From Actinospineispora acaciae DSM 45401 (GTDB taxonomy: Bacteria; Actinomycetota; Actinomycetes; Mycobacteriales; Pseudonocardiaceae): a stretch of DNA of 64,000 bases. Location: contig NZ_JIAI01000009.1 of assembly GCF_000620785.1 (NCBI RefSeq), positions 1 through 64,000 on the forward strand, in the 5' to 3' direction. The notes below the pieces were generated by a model that had not been told where the DNA came from, did not search any database, and was given only the letters and a program-made list of their open reading frames with translations. Below are positions 6,347 through 14,446 of this stretch, in pieces; within the stretch, counting starts at the first letter, position 1, and each line of letters begins with the position of its first letter. The position numbers and the translations under genes were made by a program.

Positions 6347-8131
6347 GTGATTCGAACCCACTCCGCCGGCGCGCTGCGCGCCGAAGACGCTGGTAGCACC
6401 GTGACCCTCGCCGGATGGGTCGCCCGCCGCCGCGATCACGGTGGAGTGATCTTCATTGATCTCCGGGACGCGTCCGGGGTGGCGCAGGTGGTGTTCCGCG
6501 AGGGCGAGATGGCCGAGCGCGCGCACCGGCTGCGGGCCGAGTTCTGCGTCGCGGTCACCGGTGAGGTGTCCATCCGTCCGGAGGGCAACGAGAACCCGGA
6601 GCTGCCCACCGGGGACATCGAGGTCACCGCCACCGAGCTGACCGTGCTCAGCGAGTCCGCCGCGCTGCCGTTCCCGCTGGACGAGCACACCGAGGTCGGC
6701 GAGGAGGTCAGGCTCAAGCACCGCTACCTGGACCTGCGCCGCGCCGGCCCGGCCGCCGCGCTCAAGCTGCGCAGCGAGGCCAACCGGATCGCCCGCGAGG
6801 TGCTGCACGCGCGCGACTTCGTAGAGGTCGAGACCCCGACGCTGACCAGGTCCACCCCCGAGGGCGCGCGCGACTTCCTGGTGCCGGCGCGGCTGCGGCC
6901 GGGGTCCTGGTACGCGCTGCCGCAGAGCCCGCAGCTGTTCAAGCAGCTGCTCATGGTGGCCGGCCTGGAGCGGTACTACCAGATCGCCCGCTGCTACCGC
7001 GACGAGGACTTCCGCGCCGACCGCCAGCCGGAGTTCACCCAGCTCGACGTCGAGGCCAGCTTCGTCACCGAGGACGACGTCATCGAGCTGGGCGAGCTGA
7101 TCGTCGCCGAGCTGTGGCGCGGGCTGGCCGGTTACGAGGTCCCGCGCCCGATCCCGAGGCTGACCTACGCCGACGCGATGGCCCGCTACGGCACCGACAA
7201 GCCCGACCTGCGCTACGGGGTCGAGCTCACCGAGCTGACCGAGTACTTCGCCGAGACCGGCTTCCGGGTGTTCCAGGCGCCGTACGTGGGCGCGGTCGTG
7301 ATGCCCGGCGGCGCCGCCCAACCTCGCCGGCAGCTCGACGCCTGGCAGGAGTGGGCCAAGCAGCGCGGGGCGCGGGGCCTGGCCTACGTGCTCATCGACG
7401 ACGACGGCACCGTCAGCGACCGCGGCCCGGTCGTCAAGAACCTGTCCGAGTCGGAGCGCGACGGGCTGGCCAAGGCGGTCGGCGCCGAGCCGGGGGACTG
7501 CGTGTTCTTCGCCGCCGGCCAGACCGGCGACGCCCGGGCGCTGCTCGGCGCCGCGCGCGACGAGATCGCCCGCCGCTGCGAGCTGGTCGACGAGGACGCC
7601 TGGTCGTTCGTGTGGGTGGTGGACGCGCCGATGTTCGAGCGGGTCCGCGACGACAGCGGCCGCGAGCTGGGCTGGACCGCGGTGCACCACCCGTTCACCG
7701 CGCCGAACGCGGACTGGACGGACCGCTTCGAGCAGGCGCCGGACCAGGCGCTGGCCTACGCCTACGACATCGTGTGCAACGGCAACGAGATCGGCGGCGG
7801 CTCCATCCGTATCCACCGCTCGGACGTGCAGCAGCGGGTGTTCGCGCTGCTCGGCATGGACGAGGCGGAGCAGCGGGAGAAGTTCGGCTTCCTGCTCGAC
7901 GCGTTCGCCTACGGGCCGCCGCCGCACGGTGGCATCGCGTTCGGCTGGGACCGGATCTGCATGCTGCTGGCGCGGGCGGAGTCGCTGCGGGACGTGATCG
8001 CGTTCCCGAAGACCGGCGGCGGGTACGACCCGCTGACCGCCGCGCCCGCCCCGATCAGCGCCGAGCAGCGCAAGGAGGCCGGCGTGGACGCGGTGCCACC
8101 CAAGCCGGACTCGGGCACTTCGGCCGGATAG
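6347..8131 (+). CDS. aspS: Aspartate--tRNA ligase
   Basis: Charges tRNA(Asp) with aspartate in the cytoplasm; in actinobacteria the enzyme is generally non-discriminating and also feeds tRNA(Asn) through GatCAB. The 594 residues have the bacterial layout: N-terminal OB-fold anticodon domain (GWVARRRDHGGVIFIDLRD), class II catalytic core with motif 2 in YQIARCYRDEDFRADRQPEF, the inserted GAD domain (about 300-420), and motif 3 in GIAFGWDRICMLL. GTG start at 6347, 8 bases after a TAACCT -10 element. Length and motifs are intact. Ten bases separate its stop from the DUF389 gene, so the two may be co-transcribed. Confidence 0.98.
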   Translation: MIRTHSAGALRAEDAGSTVTLAGWVARRRDHGGVIFIDLRDASGVAQVVFREGEMAERAHRLRAEFCVAVTGEVSIRPEGNENPELPTGDIEVTATELTVLSESAALPFPLDEHTEVGEEVRLKHRYLDLRRAGPAAALKLRSEANRIAREVLHARDFVEVETPTLTRSTPEGARDFLVPARLRPGSWYALPQSPQLFKQLLMVAGLERYYQIARCYRDEDFRADRQPEFTQLDVEASFVTEDDVIELGELIVAELWRGLAGYEVPRPIPRLTYADAMARYGTDKPDLRYGVELTELTEYFAETGFRVFQAPYVGAVVMPGGAAQPRRQLDAWQEWAKQRGARGLAYVLIDDDGTVSDRGPVVKNLSESERDGLAKAVGAEPGDCVFFAAGQTGDARALLGAARDEIARRCELVDEDAWSFVWVVDAPMFERVRDDSGRELGWTAVHHPFTAPNADWTDRFEQAPDQALAYAYDIVCNGNEIGGGSIRIHRSDVQQRVFALLGMDEAEQREKFGFLLDAFAYGPPPHGGIAFGWDRICMLLARAESLRDVIAFPKTGGGYDPLTAAPAPISAEQRKEAGVDAVPPKPDSGTSAG

Positions 8132-8140
8132 GGCGCGACG

Positions 8141-9073
8141 GTGCTGCGCATTCGGGTGCTCTCGCCGCCGGAGTACTCCGAGCGGGCGCGGCGGCTGCTG
8201 CTCGACGAGCCGGGGGCCACCCACGTGACGGTGTTCCCCGGCGCGGCGCTGCGGCCGGAGGGTGACGTGATCGAGGCGGTGCTGACCAGGGAGTGCGCCG
8301 ACGGCCTGCTGTCCGCGCTGCAGGATCTCGGGCTGGAGCGCACCGGCGGGATCACCCTGGAGCACCTCGACACCGTGCTCTCCGACGCCGCGGACGCCGC
8401 CGAGGCGGCCGTGCCCGGCGACCCGGCCGACGCGGTGATCTGGGACGAGCTGATCGAGAACACCGGCGAGGAGTCCCGGCTCACCGTCAGCTTCCTGGCG
8501 TTCCTGACCATCGCCTGCGTGCTCGCCGCGATCGGCGCGATCACCGACTCGCCGGTCACCGTGGTCGGCGCGATGGTGCTCGGCCCTGAGTTCGGGCCGC
8601 TGGCTGCGCTCGCGGTCGGCGTGGTGCTGCGCCGGCGCGACCTGGTCAGGCGCGCGGGCCTGGCGCTCGGGGTGGGGTTCCCGGTGGCCATGGCGATCAC
8701 CGGGGTGGCCAGCGTGCTGTTCCACCTCACCGGCCTGCTCGACCGCACCACCATCGCCAACATCCCGCAGGTGGACTTCATCTACGAGGTCGGCCCGTTC
8801 TCGCTGATCGTCGCGCTGCTCGCGGGCGCGGCCGGGATGCTGTCGCTGACCTCGGCGAAGTCGGGCGCGCTGGTCGGCGTGTTCATCTCGGTCACCACCG
8901 TCCCCGCCGCCGCGTTCGCCGCGGTGGCCGCCCTGGAGGGCAGCTGGGACCGCGCCGCGTCCTCCGCCGCCCAGCTCCTGGTCAACCTCCTCGGCATCGT
9001 CGCGGCCGGCGCCGCCGTCCTCTGGCTCTCCCCGCGCCGCCGCAAGTTATCCGCCCGCACAACCACTTCGTAG
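8141..9073 (+). CDS. DUF389 domain-containing membrane protein
   Basis: A 310-residue membrane protein. The N-terminal 110 residues are soluble; from about residue 115 there are six or so hydrophobic segments, including the DUF389 signature region VTVVGAMVLGPEFGPLAAL. GTG start 9 bases after the aspS stop. DUF389 proteins are widespread in actinobacteria and of unknown function; a transport or stress role is only inferred from topology. Confidence 0.8.
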   Translation: MLRIRVLSPPEYSERARRLLLDEPGATHVTVFPGAALRPEGDVIEAVLTRECADGLLSALQDLGLERTGGITLEHLDTVLSDAADAAEAAVPGDPADAVIWDELIENTGEESRLTVSFLAFLTIACVLAAIGAITDSPVTVVGAMVLGPEFGPLAALAVGVVLRRRDLVRRAGLALGVGFPVAMAITGVASVLFHLTGLLDRTTIANIPQVDFIYEVGPFSLIVALLAGAAGMLSLTSAKSGALVGVFISVTTVPAAAFAAVAALEGSWDRAASSAAQLLVNLLGIVAAGAAVLWLSPRRRKLSARTTTS

Positions 9074-9164
9074 CTCGCACACGTGCTGAAGCAGGTGTGC
9101 AAGGTACGGACTGGGTGTGTGGGCGGTAGCGGGCAAAGGCCAGCGGGGACGCCTACCCCGGCGG

Positions 9165-9170
9165 TAGGGT
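9165..9170 (+). promoter_or_regulatory. -10 element (TAGGGT), leaderless
   Basis: TAGGGT is followed by 8 bases and the ATG at 9179. This supports the start at 9179 rather than the upstream in-frame ATG at 9083. Confidence 0.4.
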
Positions 9171-9178
9171 CAGGGACG

Positions 9179-10399
9179 ATGATCCGTCCCGCCGCCGGCC
9201 GCCGGTCGGCCGACTCGTCGACGGCCGTGGCAGTGGAGCGAGCGCTCGGCCTGGCCGAGCAGCTGCTCACCCGACGGTACGGCGCGACCGTGAGGCTGGC
9301 CGACCCGGAGGACCTCGGCGGCAGCGCCCGGTCGCTGGTGTTGCGCACCAAGGTGACGGAGAACCCGTTCGGGCTGCCGCGCAGCCTGGTGATCAAGCAC
9401 TACCAGCGCAACCCCACCCCGGGCCGGGCTGACCGGTTCCGCCACGAGGCGGCCAGCTGCCAGCTGTTCACCGCCATGCAGGGGGACTCGCGGCCCAGCT
9501 CGGAGCTGTTCGGGTACGACGCGGCGAACCGGCTGCTGGTGCTGGAGGACCTGGGGCGCTCGTCCACCCTGGCGGACAAGCTGTTCGGCAGCGACGCGGG
9601 CGCGGCCGAGCGGTGCCTGCTCAGCTGGGCGCGGGCGCTGGGGCGGCTGCACGCGCTGACGGCCGGGCGCGAGCACGACTTCGACGCGCTGCTGCGCCGG
9701 CTGGGCGAGCGGTCCTGGCGCGACCCGATGGCCGACGAGGCGCGCTCCGCGCTGGCCACCCTGCCCGAGCTGATCGAGGCCAAGCTGGGGGTGCGGGTCG
9801 GGCCGGCGGCGGCCGAGGAGGCCAGGGCCACCGCCCGGCTGCTCGGCGGCACGCGATACCGCGCGTTCAGCCCGTCGGACACCTGCCCGGACAACAACCT
9901 GGTGACCAGGAAGGGCGTGCGGTTCGTCGACTTCGAGTGGGGCTGTTTCCGGGACGTGATGCTGGACGCGGCGTACACCCGGGTGCCGTTCCCGGCGTGC
10001 GAGAGCAGCTTCGCGCTGCCGGCCGGGATGGCCGACGCGATGCTCGCGGCGTGGCGCGCTGAGGTCGTCTCCGTGTGGCCCGACCTGGACGAACCGGCCA
10101 GGCTGCGGGCCCGGCTGCTGGACGCGCAGCTGCTGTGGGTGTGGCTGTGCACGTTGCTGCTGTTGCCGGCGGGGCTCGCGGAGAACTCCCTGATCGGCAG
10201 GGACACCACCCGCTCGCCCCGGGCGCTGCTCGCGCTGGCGCACTACTGGGGCGCGCTGGCCCGCGACGCCGCCGGCGGGGGACGGCCGGCGAGCGCGGAG
10301 CTGGCCGAGGCCATGGTGGCCGCGCTGCGCCCGAAGCTCGGTGACGGACAGCCCGAGCTCCCGCTGTTCCCGGCGTTCCGGGCGCGTACAACCGACTAG
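9179..10399 (+). CDS. Phosphotransferase (APH/kinase-like fold) family protein
   Basis: A 406-residue protein with an aminoglycoside-phosphotransferase-like kinase fold. The ATP-binding Lys is in SLVIKHYQRN. The catalytic loop reads SPSDTCPDNN where APH proteins have HGDxHxxN, so the usual His is Ser while Asp and Asn remain. The metal-binding DFE is in FVDFEWGCF. It probably phosphorylates a small metabolite; substrate unknown, and resistance is not implied. Start at 9179 follows a leaderless -10 element. The spacer before it (9074-9178) holds a short inverted repeat, GCACAC...GTGTGC. Confidence 0.7.
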   Translation: MIRPAAGRRSADSSTAVAVERALGLAEQLLTRRYGATVRLADPEDLGGSARSLVLRTKVTENPFGLPRSLVIKHYQRNPTPGRADRFRHEAASCQLFTAMQGDSRPSSELFGYDAANRLLVLEDLGRSSTLADKLFGSDAGAAERCLLSWARALGRLHALTAGREHDFDALLRRLGERSWRDPMADEARSALATLPELIEAKLGVRVGPAAAEEARATARLLGGTRYRAFSPSDTCPDNNLVTRKGVRFVDFEWGCFRDVMLDAAYTRVPFPACESSFALPAGMADAMLAAWRAEVVSVWPDLDEPARLRARLLDAQLLWVWLCTLLLLPAGLAENSLIGRDTTRSPRALLALAHYWGALARDAAGGGRPASAELAEAMVAALRPKLGDGQPELPLFPAFRARTTD

Positions 10400-10493
10400 C
10401 AACACCCGCCGCACCGACCGTTCCGCAACAGGTCCACGGCCCGTCACTCCGTTCTCACCGTGGGTGAGTCCTGGTTCGTGATCGTGTTCAGCT

Positions 10494-11327
10494 GTGACCG
10501 CTGAGACCATTGCACCCCTGCCGGGCGCCGAGCCGGCACGGGTGGTACGAGGGCTGGTCGTCCTCGGCGACTCCACGCCGGTCGGCATCGGCGACCCGCT
10601 GCCCGGCGGTGGCTGGCGTGGGTTCGGGCCGCTGCTGCTGGGCTCGCTGGGCGCTCCGGGCGCCGTGCGCTACGCCAACGTGTCGTTCCCCGGGGCCAGG
10701 ATGGCCGACGTGCGCCGCCGCCAGCTCGGCGCCGCCGTGCGGGTGCGCCCTGACGTCGCGGTGCTGGTCGTCGGGATGAACGACACGCTGCGCTCGGACT
10801 TCGACCCGGTGGCGCTGACCGAGGACTACGACGCGGTGGTGGCGGCGCTGCGGGCGGCCGGTGCCACGGTGCTCACCGTCAGGTTCCACGACCACAGCCG
10901 GGTGTTCTGGCTGCCGGGGCCGCTGCGGCGTGCGCTGCGGGTACGGATCAACGAGCTGAACGCGGTGACCGACGCGGTGGTGGCGCGGCACCGGATCGGC
11001 CGCCTCGACCTGGACACCCTGCCGGGCGGCTACCACCGCGCGGCGTGGAGCGTGGACCGGCTGCACCCCTCGGAGCTGGGGCACCGGATGCTGGCGCGCG
11101 GGTTCGGGGAGCTGCTCTCCGACGCCGGGTTCGCGGTGCCGCATCCGGTGAGCCTGGCGCGCGGCGGCGGCCGCGAGATCACCGCGGCGCACCACCTGCT
11201 GTGGCTGGTGCTCAAGGGGCTGCCGTGGGTGTGGCGGCGCGGGCGCGACCTGGTGCCGTACGCGGCGTCGATCGCGCTGCGCGAGCTGGCCGGCGCGCCG
11301 GCGCTCAGCGCCCGCCAATCACACTGA
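10494..11327 (+). CDS. SGNH/GDSL hydrolase family protein
   Basis: A 277-residue SGNH esterase-like hydrolase. Block I is VVLGDSTPVGIGDP with the nucleophile Ser; block III is VVGMND with Asn; block V is DRLHPS with the Asp/His pair. The C-terminal 60 residues contain a hydrophobic stretch (HHLLWLVLKGLPWVW) that may associate with membrane. No secretion signal is seen, so it may act in the cytoplasm. GTG start at 10494. The 3' end overlaps the convergent DUF2637 gene by 23 bases. Substrate unknown. Confidence 0.85.
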   Translation: MTAETIAPLPGAEPARVVRGLVVLGDSTPVGIGDPLPGGGWRGFGPLLLGSLGAPGAVRYANVSFPGARMADVRRRQLGAAVRVRPDVAVLVVGMNDTLRSDFDPVALTEDYDAVVAALRAAGATVLTVRFHDHSRVFWLPGPLRRALRVRINELNAVTDAVVARHRIGRLDLDTLPGGYHRAAWSVDRLHPSELGHRMLARGFGELLSDAGFAVPHPVSLARGGGREITAAHHLLWLVLKGLPWVWRRGRDLVPYAASIALRELAGAPALSARQSH

Positions 11328-12648
11328 GGCCCGAGTCGAAGCCCTGCCCGTCGTACTCCGCCTGGGCGCGGCGCCGGTGGAGCAGCTCGCGCGCCTGACC
11401 GAGCAGCCGCCGGCCGGTGCGCGGTGAGGCGTTGATGTTGAGCAGCTCGCTGACCCGCTCGCCGGTGAGGTCCTCGGAGTCGTCGGTGGCCGCCAGGTGC
11501 CGGGCGAGCTGCTCGACGCGGGGGTCGACGGGCCGGTTCGGGTCGAAGCCGTTCTCGGTCTCGTTGTCGTTGTCCGGGTCGAGGTCGGTCTCGTTGTCGG
11601 GGGCCGTTCCGTTGGTCAGCTGCTCACCGTTGCGCGACGGCTCGGGCTCGTAGCGGGTCCGCTGGCGGGTCGCGACGGAGCCCGCGTCGGCCTGGCGGGC
11701 CACCTCGGTGGGCGGTGGCACGGGCCGGACGTGGCGAGCCGGCGCCGGGGCCGAGGGCGGTGGCGGCGGCTCGGGGTGCGCGGGCGCCGGGGGAGCCTCG
11801 GCCATCGTTGGCTCCGAGGGCGCGGGCTGGGAGTTCGGCGGGTTCGGCGCGGCGTGCGCGGGTTCACTCGGGGGCGCCGGGGCGTTCGCCAGCGGCGCGC
11901 TGAACGAGGGCGCGAGCGCCGGGGCCGGTGCGGCGTGCCGGGCGGCGGGCGGGGGTGGTACGGGCTGGACAGGTGTCGTGGCGTCGACCCGGGACACCGA
12001 CGCGGTGGCCGGCACCGGATCCGGCTCGTCGTCGGCCGGCCGGTTCCGAGGCGTCCTGGCCGACGGCGCGATGGTGTGCTCCATCGCGGTGATCTCCAGG
12101 ACCATGGTGCGCCAGGCGAAGAACGTGGCCCACGGCGCCAGCACGAACCGGATCAACCGGGGGTAGGGCACCGCGACCGGCGGCGGCAGGCCCCGGCGCC
12201 GCTGCACCTGCCGGCGCAGCTCGGCCAGCAGCACCTCGAAGGCCAGGTTGGCCGCGACGGGCACGGCCACGCCGAGCGTCACGGTGACCATGTCCTGGTT
12301 GGCCCGCAGGTAGGCCCAGACGCCGTTGCTCGCCGACGACGCGGCGACCGCGACCACGGTGGCCAGCCGGGCCGGCACCGCCGGGCGGGCGTCCAGCGAG
12401 GCCGCCCAGGCCACGCCGGCCATGGACACCGCGAAGCCGTCGATCACCAGCGGCAGCAGGTGGGGGAAGACGAAGCCCTTGGAGGCGGCGAAGTTGCTCT
12501 GTTCCTGGAACGACCACACACAGCCCAAGATCCACACGGAGGCGACGGCGAACAGCGCCGTGCGCATCGGCAGGGCGGCGCCCAGCCGGCGCCAGTACCC
12601 GTTTCCCGCTGACGGCCGGCGGTTCCACGCCGCGTCAGGGTCCGACAT
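11305..12648 (-). CDS. DUF2637 domain-containing membrane protein (SpdB-like)
   Basis: A 447-residue protein. The N-terminal half is a DUF2637 domain with four predicted membrane segments (MRTALFAVASVWILG, LLPLVIDGFAVSMAGVAWAA, LATVVAVAASSASNGVWAY, LGVAVPVAANLAFEVLL). The middle (about 225-340) is Pro/Ala-rich and disordered; the C-terminus (about 375-440) contains a helix-turn-helix-like stretch, GERVSELLNINASPRTGRRLL. DUF2637 proteins occur in actinobacterial chromosomes, plasmids and integrative elements (spd/Kor regions), but no integrase or replication gene lies here. The ATG at 12648 has AGGGGGA upstream; an in-frame start at 12771 would run through the palindromic promoter region. Confidence 0.75.
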   Translation of the reverse strand: MSDPDAAWNRRPSAGNGYWRRLGAALPMRTALFAVASVWILGCVWSFQEQSNFAASKGFVFPHLLPLVIDGFAVSMAGVAWAASLDARPAVPARLATVVAVAASSASNGVWAYLRANQDMVTVTLGVAVPVAANLAFEVLLAELRRQVQRRRGLPPPVAVPYPRLIRFVLAPWATFFAWRTMVLEITAMEHTIAPSARTPRNRPADDEPDPVPATASVSRVDATTPVQPVPPPPAARHAAPAPALAPSFSAPLANAPAPPSEPAHAAPNPPNSQPAPSEPTMAEAPPAPAHPEPPPPPSAPAPARHVRPVPPPTEVARQADAGSVATRQRTRYEPEPSRNGEQLTNGTAPDNETDLDPDNDNETENGFDPNRPVDPRVEQLARHLAATDDSEDLTGERVSELLNINASPRTGRRLLGQARELLHRRRAQAEYDGQGFDSGLSVIGGR

Positions 12649-12697
12649 GGAGATCCCCCTCATGTCTCCCGCCGCGACGGTCGTCGGGCGGTCGGTG

Positions 12698-12719
12698 CTG
12701 TCACTGTAGGGCGTGACAG
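12698..12719. promoter_or_regulatory. Inverted repeat overlapping the DUF2637 promoter
   Basis: CTGTCAC-N8-GTGACAG is a perfect 7-bp-arm inverted repeat. On the minus strand it contains TACAGT (12703-12708), a good -10 element, about 55 bases before the DUF2637 start. A repressor bound here would block transcription; the regulator is unknown. Confidence 0.4.
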
Positions 12720-12763
12720 GGTGGTTCTCTACTCGACCGCGATTATGACCGCCGCCGGTGCCG

Positions 12764-13921
12764 TCACCCACCCTTTCGCAGGAATCGTGCCATCCGTTCC
12801 AGCGCCTCCTCCAACAGCGGCAGCGCCGTCGCGTAGGAGCACCTGATGTGGCCCTCGCCGGGCGCGCCGAACACGTTCCCCGGCACCACCGCGACGCCCT
12901 CGGCGTGCAGCAGCCGCTCGGCGAACGCCTCGGAGTCCAGGCCGCTGGAGCGGATGGAGGGAAAGGCGTAGAACGCCCCGCCGGGCTCCGGGCAGTCCAG
13001 CCCGATCTCGCGCAGCCCCTTGACGAACACCCGGCGCCGCCGGTCGTAGTCCGCGACCATCTGGGCGACGTCCTCGCCGCCCGCGGACAGCGCCTCCACG
13101 GCCGCGAGCTGGGACACGTGCGGCGCGCACAGCATCGTGTACTGGTGCATCCGCAGGCACAGCTCGGCCACCGGCGCCGGCGCGCACAGGTAGCCGACCC
13201 GCCAGCCGGTCATGGCGTGCGCCTTGGAGAACCCGCCGAGCAGCACCGTCCGCTCCCGAGCGCCGGGCAGCGAGGGCAGGCAGGTGTGCGCGGCGGTGTA
13301 GCTGAGCCGGTCGTAGATCTCGTCCGAGACCAGGTACAGGTCGTGCCGCCGGGCCAGCTCGACCAGCGCGGCGAGGTCCTCGCGGCTCTGCACCGCGCCC
13401 GTCGGGTTGGCCGGCGAGCCGATCAGCACCGCCTTGGTCCGCTCGGTGACCGCCGCCTCGATGGCCTGCGCCCGAAGCCGGAAGCCGTCCTCGGCGTGCG
13501 TGGCCACCGGCACCGGCACGCCGCCCGCGAACGACACGCACGGCTGGTACGCCACGTAGCAGGGCTCCGGGACGATCACCTCCTCGCCGGGCTCCAGCAG
13601 CACCCGCAGCGCCAGGTCCAGCCCCTCCGAGACGCCGGCGGTGATCACGCACTCGCCGTCGGGGGCGTAGTCGACCTGGTACCGGGAGGACAGCTCGGCG
13701 CAGATCAGCTCGCGCAGCCGGGGCAGGCCGGCGTTGGAGGTGTACGTGGTGGCGCCGTGCTCCAGCGCGTAGATCCCGGCCTCCCTGACCCGCCACGGGG
13801 TGACGAAGTCCGGCTCGCCGACGCCGAGCGAGATCACGTCGGCGCGCTGGGCCGCGATGTCGAAGAACCTGCGGATTCCGGACGGGGGACAGGCCGATAT
13901 GACGCTGTTGAGCGGTTTCAT
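12764..13921 (-). CDS. Pyridoxal phosphate-dependent aminotransferase (class I)
   Basis: A 385-residue fold-type I aminotransferase of the aspartate/aromatic aminotransferase family. The PLP-binding lysine is in LGGFSKAHAMTGWRVGY; the SPANPTGA and SDEIYDRLSY motifs and the final IRCSYAT arginine are in place. It transfers amino groups between an amino acid and a 2-oxo acid; substrate not determinable. The start is fixed by an ATGA overlap with the Lrp-family gene just upstream, so the two are translationally coupled. The pairing suggests that the Lrp protein senses an amino acid this enzyme handles. Confidence 0.9.
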   Translation of the reverse strand: MKPLNSVISACPPSGIRRFFDIAAQRADVISLGVGEPDFVTPWRVREAGIYALEHGATTYTSNAGLPRLRELICAELSSRYQVDYAPDGECVITAGVSEGLDLALRVLLEPGEEVIVPEPCYVAYQPCVSFAGGVPVPVATHAEDGFRLRAQAIEAAVTERTKAVLIGSPANPTGAVQSREDLAALVELARRHDLYLVSDEIYDRLSYTAAHTCLPSLPGARERTVLLGGFSKAHAMTGWRVGYLCAPAPVAELCLRMHQYTMLCAPHVSQLAAVEALSAGGEDVAQMVADYDRRRRVFVKGLREIGLDCPEPGGAFYAFPSIRSSGLDSEAFAERLLHAEGVAVVPGNVFGAPGEGHIRCSYATALPLLEEALERMARFLRKGG

Positions 13922-14418
13922 GGCATGACGGGCAGGCGGTGGTCCGGCTCCGGTTCGACGAACGCGTCGCCGTCGCGCTTGTAGGTCTTGAGCACGAAGT
14001 GGGTGGCCGTGGCCTGCACCCGGTCGATGGTGGACAGCTTCTGCGCCACGAACTCGCTGACCTCGCGCAGGCTGCCGCCGGTGATCGTGCAGCGCAGGTC
14101 CTGGGTGCCGGAGACCAGGTACACCGAGCGCACCTCGGGGAACCGGGAGATCCGCTCGGCCACGTCGTCGAACCCGACGCCCCTGGCCGGGGCCAGCGAC
14201 ACGTCGATGAACGCGGTGATCGTCTCGGGCAGGTCGGGCTGGACCGCGCGGTTGAACCGGTCCCAGTCCACCACCGCCTTGTACCGGCGAATGATCCCGG
14301 CCGCCTCCCACTCGCCGATCCGCTCGCGGACGGTCTGCTCCGGGATGTCGGTCATGGTGGCGATCCGCTCGGCGGTCGCCCGCCCGTCACGGGCCAGGAT
14401 CTCCAGGATCTCACGCAC
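13918..14418 (-). CDS. Lrp/AsnC family transcriptional regulator
   Basis: A 166-residue regulator. N-terminal winged helix-turn-helix (ATMTDIPEQTVRERIGEWEAAGIIRRYKAVVDW) and C-terminal RAM ligand-binding domain (VRSVYLVSGTQDLRCTITGG, then TATHFVLKTYK). GTG start at 14418. Its stop overlaps the aminotransferase start by ATGA, so the two form an operon. Likely controls that operon in response to an amino acid. Confidence 0.9.
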   Translation of the reverse strand: MREILEILARDGRATAERIATMTDIPEQTVRERIGEWEAAGIIRRYKAVVDWDRFNRAVQPDLPETITAFIDVSLAPARGVGFDDVAERISRFPEVRSVYLVSGTQDLRCTITGGSLREVSEFVAQKLSTIDRVQATATHFVLKTYKRDGDAFVEPEPDHRLPVMP

Positions 14419-14446
14419 CTCGCGACCTTAACCGGGCCGGAACCGC

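Noticed and set aside
6345..6362. GATTCGAACCCA resembles the T-arm of a minus-strand tRNA
   Set aside because: No matching acceptor, D-arm or anticodon arm surrounds it; the bases encode the conserved N-terminus of AspRS.
9179..10399. Aminoglycoside resistance gene
   Set aside because: Only the kinase fold is shared; the catalytic loop His is replaced by Ser and there is no specific resemblance to resistance enzymes.
10494..12648. DUF2637 (SpdB-like) protein as the mark of an integrated plasmid
   Set aside because: No integrase, excisionase, replication or transfer gene and no att-like repeats lie nearby; such proteins are also ordinary chromosomal genes in actinobacteria.
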